Part shown: positions 1 to 11,600 of the stretch, in pieces
Numbering within the stretch: the first letter of the stretch is position 1
Layout of the letters: each line of letters starts with the position of its first letter
Origin: Pomphorhynchus laevis
Taxonomy: Eukaryota; Acanthocephala; Palaeacanthocephala; Echinorhynchida; Pomphorhynchidae
Assembly (NCBI GenBank): GCA_012934845.2
Contig: WNNJ02002241.1
Location: 213,965 to 277,964 of the forward strand
Length of the DNA: 64,000 nt
Direction: 5' to 3'
The notes under the pieces: model-generated
The model's database searches: none
What the model was told of the DNA's origin: nothing
What the model saw: only the letters and a program-made list of their open reading frames with translations
Program-made: the position numbers and the translations under genes

Positions 1-145
1 ATCTATTAAATTATTTAAATGATTTTGAAGAAAGCCAATATCATTGCAAATATAAAAAATTTATATCTAGATATATATCTTCTATTTGATAAATAATTTA
101 TTATATATCTATTTATAATAAGATTATATAGATAATCTAATTTAC

Positions 146-215
146 CTACGATCTTTCTACCCGGATAAATTTGTTGAAGTAAATAAGCTAAAATTGGGAT
201 ACTATTACCTCCCAT
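146..215 (-). CDS. Candidate initial exon, unrecognised gene
   Basis: On the minus strand an ATG at 215 opens 23 codons beginning MGGNSIPILAYLLQQIYPGR and ends at a good donor (G|GTAAAT) at 144-145. Past the donor the frame becomes a run of Ile, Tyr and Asn typical of AT-rich noncoding DNA. This looks like a short first exon, phase 1, of a gene continuing off the left edge. I do not recognise the protein. The nearest upstream gene on the same strand ends at 384, so the two would be closely spaced and head to tail. The weak point is that no further exon is visible in the window. Confidence 0.25.
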
Positions 216-304
216 CAATAGTTTTTATTGATGATATTAATAATATTGAATATTAATAACATTTTTTATTATTACATTATTTATTTTTACAAAAAAAAAT
301 ATTT

Positions 305-310
305 TTTATT
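305..310 (-). promoter_or_regulatory. Candidate polyadenylation signal AATAAA
   Basis: AATAAA on the minus strand about 75 nt after the stop codon at 384. The region is AT-rich, so chance occurrence is possible. Confidence 0.35.
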
Positions 311-383
311 TTTACATATCAGTTTTGTTTCAAAACAGAAATCATTTGTGCAATAGTAAAAAAAACTATTTTTTAACAAATAC

Positions 384-557
384 TTAAAAACCAAGTACAC
401 CCTCTAAGCCTTCCATAATCTCTCTTCCTGTTGCTAAATCTTCAAAGAAGAGAGCAAAATCATATTGTTCAAGTATGAATTCTAAGAGGAGATTCACCTC
501 CTCTTCCGATAAACCAATCCTGCCTCCTATTGCAATTGCCAAGCATAATGTAAACCT
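384..557 (-). CDS. Terminal coding exon of an unrecognised gene
   Basis: The minus-strand exon begins after a CAG acceptor (558-560) and runs 57 codons to a TAA at 384. The peptide is acidic and helical, with LSEEEVNLLLEFILEQYDF near residues 16-34, FFEDLATGREIMEGLEG following, and the C-terminus VLGF. Base composition is clearly richer than the flanks and the codon pattern is protein-like, so I treat it as a true host exon. An AATAAA lies downstream at 305-310 on the same strand. I cannot name the family. Upstream exons should lie at higher coordinates, but none could be identified with confidence before the ADAR 3' end near 2604. Confidence 0.5.
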   Translation of the reverse strand, partial: RFTLCLAIAIGGRIGLSEEEVNLLLEFILEQYDFALFFEDLATGREIMEGLEGVLGF

Positions 558-2600
558 CTGGAGATAATAATTATTAATAATTATTATGTTTTGTTTATTT
601 TACAATTATATTAAATACGTAGACTCAGTTAGCTGATTTGATTCATTTGTTTTTAGATTTGTTTGTTTAGAGAAGTATAAAACAACAAAATAATATAAAA
701 ATATGAAATTTATAATTAAATTTCTAATTAAGTTAACACAAAATTATAAAAATAAATATAAACTTATGGAAAATGCTTATTGACGAATAACAAATAATAT
801 TCTTTGTATTATACACAACATAATCAAATTTCATCAGAGGAAATACGCCATGAGCATGAATTTGACCCCGCTGTTATGTTGGATCGAGGAATAGTGAACG
901 AAACCTGATAGCATAACAGCTACTCCTGATGATCTCTAATCTTTATTTCTGATACGTCGTCTGTTATTTATTAGTCAATTCATAAAAATTTACTTTTATT
1001 TAAAATTTCAATTTTAAATTTTAACTTTATATAAATTATATACCTGGATAATTTTGTTCACTTATTTTTTAAGTTATACACAAGATTATCTTTAATTTGA
1101 TTATCTTTTACACATGATAATCAAATTTCATCAGAGGAAATATGCCATGATCATGAATTTGGCCCCGCTGTTATGTTGGATCGAGGAATAGTAAACGAAA
1201 CCTGATAGCATAATAAGGTCTGCTTTATTTCCTGCAATTATCCTAGCCTCATTGAGGCTTATGTAAACCGCTTCCAATATTAAATATTATATAATAGCTT
1301 CTGTAAGTTTACTAATAATTTGTTCACTCATAATAGCAAGATATAATAACAGTAGAATATACCTAAGTATTGAATAGCATTCTCAAGTAGGAAAATAATC
1401 TCAACAAAAAATATTGAAGGTCTTACGGTAACAACTTTTCTACGATGTTATAACATTTAGAAATAATTTTATATTATAGTCTAACTTTTTCTTTGATAAT
1501 GCGATAAAATCTCTCTATCTCACTAAAAATTTGATGTTTTAAGATATTTTACGAAAATATATTTCAATGAGATTCATACTTTTTAAGGTTTATTGAAAGA
1601 TCTATAGATTGTAGTTGTAAAGTTCTTAAACACTTAATTTGACAATGAATCTTTTTTGCTATCTAAGATGCTTTAATTAAAACTATCGAAGTCTTCGTAT
1701 TATTTCAATTATGTTGGATCAACCCTCAATAAAGCAAAAGCGTAAACATCAATTTATTTATTCCGGAAGAAACCCAATTAAATTTGTGTAACAACTTGGT
1801 CTACAGCAATTTTGTGAAACTAATTATTGGTAATTGTATTTTATTGAAATGCGATAAATTAATAAGAAAATAAAATCCCAAAACCTTAGTGCTTAATCCT
1901 ATAATATTTCCGACTAACGTAACTTAGTGTCAAGATTGCTTGTTCCATTCGAGGTGGAATAGCTATAAAGTACATTAATTTCTAGTCGCAAAAATATAAA
2001 CAATAACATCTTGATGATTTTTTCTATTGCTGTCTATTGATTTTTAAGTTTAGACGAATTAAAAGTAAGAACTTGACTGTACCAAATACTTGTTGGCAAT
2101 TTGGGATTAATAATATGATCTGTCAGTTAGATTACACTGTTGAGCCAAAAATAAAGCCGACAAAAAAATTAAAAGCTGAATAAAATATACAGATAAAAAA
2201 TCTTCCTTTAGAAAATTTATTAATAACTGCTAAATAACTTGAAGTTTTATTCATTAAAATAATTTTTAATATACTTTCAAGAGATTTATGCTTTTTAAGG
2301 TTTAGTGAAAGATTAATAGATTTTAATTTGAAGTTGGCAATGTGTGTATAAATGCATTTACCATCTACATTGAACATTAAAAAGAAATTTTAAGTGCTTT
2401 ATCCAGAAGTCAGATATTTTATGGATAATCTATTCCAAAGACATTGCGCTGATAATTTAACAAAGTTGATTCAATTAGTTGATTTCAATAACACGAAAAT
2501 TTTTTTATAGTCAATAAATACGAAATCATGTTTGTAAATAAAAAATAAGACAATTTTTAACTTATAAGTAATTGAACATTTTAACGTTTAACTTAAGAAA
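558..2600. other. Intergenic AT-rich stretch with repeat copies
   Basis: No supported gene. It holds two minus-strand copies of the tail of a local repeat family (about 800-1020 and 1115-1215; they share blocks such as GGATCGAGGAATAGT and CGAAACCTGATAGCATAA), and one copy of that family's CTGAGTCTACG box at about 605-650. A degenerate duplicated segment is seen at about 1520-1640 and 2260-2345, both carrying CTTTTTAAGGTTTA. The open frame at 2132-2377 on the minus strand shows no recognisable motif. Confidence 0.6.
2216..2251 (-). promoter_or_regulatory. Candidate ADAR polyadenylation signals
   Basis: Two AATAAA hexamers on the minus strand at 2246-2251 and 2216-2221, about 355-390 nt after the ADAR stop codon. 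None is nearer on this strand. The high AT content makes this weak evidence. Confidence 0.3.
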
Positions 2601-2603
2601 TGT

Positions 2604-5600
2604 CTATTCAAATAAATCTTGTTCGCATGGCTTCGATACCCAAATTCCAAGGCCAGCTTTAGCAAATGCTTTCGAAACCTGAAGTAAAAAACATTATTGT
2701 TTCAATATTATGTAACATTAATGGACAAATATACTTTTAAATTTTGATTCATATTAAAACAATTTAATATGTCAATTTAAAAATTTAGATATATTTGCAA
2801 CATGAAATCGGAACATAGAAATCATCAAGATCCCTAATTATAACAATTTGAAGGATAAAATTTGTCTGCATTGTATATAACTTTCGAAAGCAAAGTGACG
2901 AAATATAGAATTATGATATCATTATTCTCATATTAAAGAATTATGTAATTAGGAAAATTCTATCCTGTTATTAAATTGATTATTAAAGAAATATTAATAA
3001 TAAATGATTTAAATTGGCATGTGCTAATTTAAATCATTTAAATTAGCTGGAATTTAAATGTATTTAAATTAATTTTTTTAACTGGAATTACAAATTTATC
3101 TATCTCATAAATTTTTATTTACAGTAATTTGAAAGGATAAGGTATTGCAGTTAAAATAAGATTTTGAATGTATATTTGTAAATGTTTAAACACTTAAAAA
3201 TTTTACCTGAAATAATAAAAGATCGGCAAAAAACAATTTTGTTCTTCTCTTTGCCGATAGCTTTTATATTTATCATTTCATTTTAATGAGTCCAGAGCGG
3301 ATCTCAAGTGGCTGTCGTATTTCAAATTATATATGTATATTCGAAAAAATTTTAAACAGAAATTGAACAACGTGAATAGGTTTTTTGAATTGAAATTAGC
3401 TTTGATCTACTAACTTCAGGCATCATGTCATTTCTAGATGACCACTTTATCACCGAAATGATGGAATATCCGGCAACACTCATCAGTGGATTGAAGTACT
3501 CACAAGTCGTTTGGGTTGCCTGTTTGACAGGAAAGAAGGTGTTTGTTTATTTGTTTAACAAATACCTGATTTTTTATTTATTAATTCAACATCTGTATGT
3601 ATTAAGTCTCGTTTATAGGTAAAGTTGAAGAAATAATCTATTAAATAAAATTTATAGTAATTAATAGCTTTTAGTAATTTAAAAATTACTAAAAGCTTTT
3701 AGCGTAAATACACACGACATTATTGATGACGCAATGAAATGCACACTAATCTCTTTCATAACGCATTATATTACTGTCTACTTCTATTTGATAGAAGATT
3801 AAATTTTTGTAATTTACGCTTTAATAGAAGTTTAAATTTTTTAATTAATGTTTTACGCCCGCCTTATGTGTTGAATACAATATAATTTCGTTATCCTTTT
3901 AAAACTACCAAATACCTCACAAGCAATTTTACTTATATAGCTATAAAGTAATGTTTCAACGACAGCGGGTATCAAATCCCGTTGGCTAAATGAAGCGAAT
4001 ATTCGAGATAACTGAATTATATCGGTATGTTGTATCTAATACGACTACCTTATTAGATAAATAAAATTATTTATCTAATATCTATAGACTGTGAATTCTG
4101 ACCACTGTGATATTTAGGAAAATGTAGGATGACGTATTAGCTAATTGTATTTCCTTAAATAAAACAATCCTATTAAAACAGTTCAAAACTTTACTTCTCG
4201 ATTTAATGGTATAAATTACTCTTAAACTTACATTTTTCTAATTAAAATTTTTTCGAACAATAAAGTTCAACTTACTGCATTTTTTGCTTCAGCGTAATCT
4301 GTACTTAATAATTTTGAATCAGCATATAGCAAGTGAGAATTTATATTTTGAATAGCCTCAGTGCAGATAGATTTTTGCATTGGCAAGACATATTTCAATT
4401 TCTTCCATAATGCAAACAGTGAGCATCTTGCGAACTGGGACATTTCTCCTATTCAAAAAATAAGATTATCAAGATCGAATTACAGTCTGTAAAAATATAA
4501 TATTTATAATATAATAAATATATAAATATATAATAAAATATATATAAATATATATTATATTTTTTATAATATTTTTTTCTTTAATGACCTTGTTTGCTTA
4601 TATCTTGATAAAAATTATGAAATCAATGTTAAAAATATTGGTTTAAGATTTTAAATAAGATTCCTAGAATATTGTGCAGTGTCGTATTAAATATTATAAT
4701 TTCGTATTATACAACTACGAAATAATTATAAATAATTTATGATTATCATACAAATAAAAATAGAGGCACACAGATATTAATTGTAAATCAATCGATTAAT
4801 GCGCATAGTTTAGAGAATTCGTCAATCACTGGAATCAATTCATCATCTGTAATTGAAAATCCAATGGCTGGTTTTAACCTGCCAGGTAAATTTTAAAGTT
4901 TTATTTTCACATATTTTTCCGAACAAGTCTTGATTTAGTAAATAAGCAGATTTCAGTTTATGCAAATTCGTTTTGTATCATCAATTGAATTGTCCTTATT
5001 ATTTTTCAATTTGATAACTTTTATTTATAAATGTCTTTCACTGCGTCCTCTATCACATTGTCACTTTTTAATATTGTTACAAGTTTTAGTCAGGGAAACC
5101 CCAATTTATAAGATTTTTGATTTCGCTAATAATTTATTTACTATCAGCCGACTTTTAAAATGTTTTATTTAAAAATTTTCATTTAATCTTATCAACCTTA
5201 CACAGAGCATTGTAGATAATGATTTCAAAATGCATTTTTTAATGTTACTAATTACGTTCTCGCATAATCTTCAATATACTGTTAAATATTCAGTAGAAAA
5301 TCGTTATGTGAAAGATTAATAAAATGAGTATAGTATTATTTATTATATTAATAATAAATATTAATAAATTTTAATATTAATCAATATTAATTGTAATTAA
5401 TATTGATTAATATTCTTGTATTAGACAATTCAATATTCATTTAATTGCACATTTAATATTGGATATAATATATTATATACAATTATATAATGATGTACAA
5501 TATTCTAGGTTTGCTATTAATGAAAACATTTAAAAAGTTGAAAGTCATGTAAATATAAAACTATTATATGTCATAATACAAATTGCACATCGTTATCATT

Positions 5601-8600
5601 CTTAAAATGCAAATCAACAAATTATTAGAAATTTTAAAAAAGAATACATTGATCGTATTTAATTTAAATTTAATTACAATTTAAAATTTTTATTCTGAAC
5701 AATGTTAAATTTCTAAATGAGTTTAAGAAATTTAAAATATTGTCATTACAGTATGATTAATATTCTATAAATTAGTTAAATGTTTATTTTAAAAATTTTA
5801 TATTTTATTGGCATTTTTAGAAAATCAAGTATTTTGGTTATTTAATGTAATCAAATATTAATAATTAAATATAATTTACCAAATATAATTATGTATATTG
5901 ATTAAGTATAATTATTGTATATTAATTAAGTATATTTTAATTATTTTGATTAATTTTATGTTTGAATTCATAATTGTATTGTTTGCAGTTTTAATACAAT
6001 TTTAAAATTGTATTAAAATACACTACAGCATTTCTAATGGAATTTCTATAAAATTCTTCCAGATAAGAAAAATCTGTGTATTTAAATCAATGTATTTACT
6101 TAAATTAATTTAACTTGATTGCATCTGTGAGCTGAAATTCCTCTGATTGTGCCACGACATTATCCTCACATGTATTGTTTCCATTCTTGATACGGCAGGA
6201 CGCTTTTAATCAGCCTTGGTGGGTGTCATCAACTGATTTACCGGGCCTACATTTCACGTTTCGATTCTTATTATCTGCTTTCTCCGTTCACTGGTGCTTA
6301 TCGGATTTGAACTCAGAACGTCTATCAAATTCTTCCAGGTAAGAAGAATTTGTGTGTTTAAATCAATGTATTTACTTAAATTAATTTAACTTGATTGCAT
6401 CTGTGAGCTGAAATTCTTCTGGTTGTGCTACGACATTATCCTCACAGGTATTGTTCCTATTCTTGATACAACAAGACGCCTAATCAACCTGGGTGGGTGT
6501 CATCAGCTGCTGACCCAGGCCTACATTTCACGTTTCGATTCTTATTATCTGCTTACTATGTACACTGGTGTTAATCGGATTTGAACTTTGTACGTCTGTA
6601 TCGTAATTCAACGTTGCATATACTGAACTGACTGCTCCAGTGGTGTAGATATATTAAATTGTAAATGATTTTAATTTATATTTTTGATAAAATTTCGTCA
6701 ACTTTTGATCCTATAACGATTTTGTATAATTTTTATAAACTTATTTTTATTGTACATTTAAATGAAACATAGTTTACTACCGTTCTCGAGATTTCCACTT
6801 TCAGCATTAATGACTTCTTGTATTGGATTATCAACATCAACTCCTTCATACCAAATAAATGATGTAAATGGGGCTTTTCTTGGTAATCGTGGTAAAGAAT
6901 AGGATACACGAGCTAACAAAGGCTTGCACATCTTGTAATTTGCAGGTAAAACTGGTACATGCTGAGAGATCGATATACTAAATTAAAAATTACCAATTGC
7001 TTATAAATACATTTTCAATTCTTCCGTAGAGAGCTCTTCGAAGATGATCCGCGTGAAAAAGATTACCAACAATTACAGACGATAAGTAGACTGGTTCAAT
7101 GTAGCAACTTAGAAGAGATCCTTAAACATTATAGAAATTGTAATATGAAATATATCTAGTAACATGTTATATAAGTGAAATTATTACGTCATCACAAGAA
7201 TTTGGATTATTACTTTGGATGATTACTTCTAATGCATAAGCAAAAGTAAAATTGATACATTTATAGAAGATTTTATTTCAAATAAATTTATTTAAATTTA
7301 TTTATAAATATATTTATTCGATGCATAGAATACGCACAGATTTAAAAAAATAACAATTCTACAAAGATTTTGCATTAGACTGTCCAAAAAATTGTATTTT
7401 AATTAAATTTAAATTGAATTGAATTAAAATTAATTAATTATATTTAATTTAATTTAATCAAATTGTATTTTGTTTAATTTTTAAGTGTTTTTTTTTGAAT
7501 TGAAAGTTGATTCAATATAAGAATAAATTGAATAACAGGACATGAAAATACTTTAAACTTCGGCAAATGCGAAACACATATGCATATATAGGCATTTGTT
7601 ATATCACTTGATTTTAACTTATATATAATTATACACTTGATTTTAACTTATATATAATTATACACTTGATTTTAACAGTATTCTTATATATAATTATATT
7701 AATTTATTATATTATTATATTATTATATAATATTATTATATTTTCTTTTTATTATTAAAAATAATAAAAATAAAAAATTATAATTAATATTACAATATCT
7801 GTATTAATATTATATATTAATACAAATTAGTTTTTTAAATTAACTTCAAGCCCTTTGTCAATTGTTAACGAAAAACTTTATATCATTTTGATCACATTTC
7901 TAATCTAATGACGTCATTTTCACGTCATTTTAAAATTTTAAAGTTTGTCACCACAAAAACGACTTGTTGTAAATTGATACAAATTGTATTTGTATCGGAA
8001 ATATAATTATATCTAAAATATAATATAATATTATATTTCAGATATTTATTATATCTGAAATATAATAAAACCGTTGTATGTATTTTTTTAGTTAGTATTA
8101 GCACAACGCTACACGTTGAAAAGGTAAAAAATATAAAGGTAAATAAAAGGTAAATAATATAAAAGAGTAAATAATATATCGCTATTTTATATCATTAATA
8201 GGTAATAATTTCATCATCAAGTTACATTTAAAGTTCATATAGTTTAATTCATGTAACGGATTTAAATGTTGATTAAGTTAGTAATTTATCTAATTTTATA
8301 ATTTATCTTAACTCGAGATAATAAAAAGTTTTTTATTAAAAATCATGTTCGATTATCATGCAATAATTAAGTGGATTCGATAATACCATTAATCTATTTA
8401 AATGATTGATTACTTGAAAATAGATTGTATTATGACCATTTAACGAGGGATTAAGGTCTTAAATATAATAATTAATATAATTATTGTGTAATAACATATA
8501 ATTATTGTGTAACATTGTACAGATTACCTGATACTCGGTGCTATTAATAATTAATTAAAAAATTAATTACTAATTAGTTTAAGATTAATTTTAACATAAT

Positions 8601-11600
8601 TAAAAAAATATTATTTAAATTTTGATAAATTTATTATTTAAATTATTAATATAAATTATTATAATATATTTATTTTAAAATTATATTGAAAGTACAAATT
8701 GCATAGTTTGTTTAAGCAATCAGATTTATCATAATCGGTCTTTAAAGGATTAAAAATTTCTTTGATTGTAGTATAATCAAAGTATTAGTATTAATTTTCT
8801 TTTGGAAGCTAACATTTTAAATATCAAATATGGCAAAGTCAGCGACAGTGATCATTAAGAATAAAATAAAAATACTGAAAATGAAAAATCTTGTGACGAT
8901 ATTATTCTATAGAAGTTTGCTTGCATAGACTATTCTTGAAATACTTTTAAATATCATAGAATATCGTGATTTTCGCAATAATTTTTGAAGCTCTATGAAC
9001 AGCTTAACGGTTTAAATATTTTAAATGCTTCAACTGTATACTTGGACTTACATCACAATTAAAGATAAATCGATTTGTTTAGTTATATTATTGGCGAATT
9101 ATGCTTTTTTAAAACGCACAAATTAAATAGACCAAAATGCATGCAAATACAAATTGTATTAACATTTCTAAAATTAACCTTGAATGCCTGTGATGTTCCA
9201 TCTACACATTTTATCCGAACATGACATCGTTTGCAACGGTTCTCCTGATATTACTGCATCCCAAGTTTGTATGTAAGGACCCGGATTAATAAGTACTGTG
9301 CCTTCTCCTGCTTCTATCTTCTTGCGTAATTGTCCTCTAGCCTTTCTATTCGGATGGCTATAAAGCACTCAAATTACTTAATTTAATTCCATAATTATGT
9401 TTCTAATTTGCTAGTACACCAAAAATGTTAACACAATTTACATACAAATTGATCAAGAATAATCTCCGCTGATATAAATGTTTTCGTTTCTAGTCAAGGA
9501 AATATAACAAATACATTTAATTATTTATTGTTTAATTATTATGGGATTTATTTATTCTTAATCTTCGCTAACTACTAATATTTTGGTTTTAACCACTTCA
9601 ACACATGTCCAGGATGTGTTGGGTAAACAGCGATCCAGGATTTCTTACGAAATACGGATTTTTAGGAAATGGTGTTGTTTGGTAGATTGGAATTTGATTA
9701 ACGACTTTCATTTTAATTTAATCATAGAGCGGTACTAATCAAATTTAAATTGAAGTTAAGATGTTGGCAATCAGTAAAATAATCAGTAAAAGAAAACAAC
9801 TTACACATCGTTTCCATCATTTTGATCACCCTCGTGAATTGAAAATACCCTTCCATCTCCACATGGGCTGGTGGAAACGAATATATGAAATTCAACATCA
9901 CTTTGAATTCGATATCCATCACCTTCACGATTTGGTTCGAGAATGATATGATCAGATTTAATAATCTGGGCCACCTCGTTATTAGCAGCAAAGTAAAATA
10001 GGTTTTCATACAAATATTTTACTAAACATCTTCTGGCGAGGATTTCGGCATGACAGTCTTTGAGTACCTTTCCATGAGCACTAAGCCGCTCGGCATTCAA
10101 ACATTTAGTCCCTGTTGTAACACAAAGTACTCTAGCCGTATCTAGTTGCCAATGTCTTGTTATTACAATGCCAGCAAGTACCTTACGTTTCTGTAAGACG
10201 GGATCGTCTGCGACTAGCGATTCGAATTTATCTTTTACTAAGCTAGCCACACCATCGACAAATGTTTGCAGTGAAGCGGATGTTGGCATACTTTCTGGCA
10301 GTGTCGTGTCATTAAAGACACTTCCTGAATGCAAAACTTTGAGATATTTGAAAAAATAACTTAATAATCACTTGATTAAATTAATTTGAGAAATTAAATC
10401 GTTTTCTATATCTCACAAGCAAATCCATATTTTTCATTTTTTGTATTTTAAAGTCAACAATTTATGTATTAAATTTATGAGCTTTATTTATTGGTCTTTT
10501 GTGCGGTGAATATTCACATCAATTGATTGATAAAATATAATCTCTGAAACAAATCAGATCAGCTTACTTTGTCTACGTATTTTAAAATATTTATAAATTA
10601 AAAATATTAAGAAATAAAATAAATAATTATAAATAATAAATAATTTGTGAAATTTGTACGGTGGAATATTCACGTTAATTGAAAGATAAAGTATAATCTC
10701 TGAAATAAATCAGATTAGCTAACTGAGTCTACGTATTTTTTACTATTTACAAATTAAAAATAATGAGAAATAAAATAAATAAATATAAATAATATAAGGT
10801 TAGAATTTAAAACAATGTAAAACAAGATAAAAGTTAAAAAGTAAAGAAATAGTTAATAACTTTTGAAACTTATTTATTCAAAACGTTTGAATAAACGTTT
10901 TATTTAAAACCAATTGGCTTGACAAAATCACACGTTAGTCCCAAACGTTATTTTTTGGATACAATTAGAAATAAATAAAATAAAAATGATTAAATATTGG
11001 TAATTAGTTATTAATTAATTATAAATTAAATAATAAATATAATTATTAATTGTTTAAATATCATTTATTTAAATTTTGTTTTATGTTTAATATACCAACA
11101 GTATTTAAAAATATTTTTCGAAATAATGTCGCTTACTCGTGAACACAAATAACATGTTCAATGTAGACTCAATGAAATAGAATTTACTTTAAATACACAC
11201 ATATATTTAGAAAAATAAAAAAAAATGATTTCAATCTATTTTTAAAAATTAAATCAGCTAACTGAATCTACGCATTTTATACTATTTATAAACTAAAAAT
11301 AATAAAATAAAAAATTTAAAAAATTAATAATTTGAGGATTTTGTAGGCAAAATATACACATCAATTGAATGATAAAATATAATTTTTGAAACAAATCAGA
11401 TCAGCTACCTGAGTCTACCTATTTTATACTATTTTTAAATTAAAATGAATGATAAATAAAATAAATAATTATATAATAATTTATAATAATATATTGTTTA
11501 TAATAATTATAAATTATTATTAGTTAGAATTTAAAATAAAAATCAATTTTAAGAATTGACTAATAAATAACACACGATGTATCATAATCAGGACTAAAGG

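Noticed and set aside
800-960. Hammerhead reading of CGAAAC and CTGATGA in the local repeat tail
   Set aside because: The two motifs occur, but the spacing leaves no stem I and stem III cannot pair beyond a few bases, and other copies do not conserve the missing parts.
9761-10359. Plus-strand ORFs at 9761-9946 and 10168-10359, and the minus ORF 9722-10009
   Set aside because: They are shadows of the ADAR deaminase exon in other frames.
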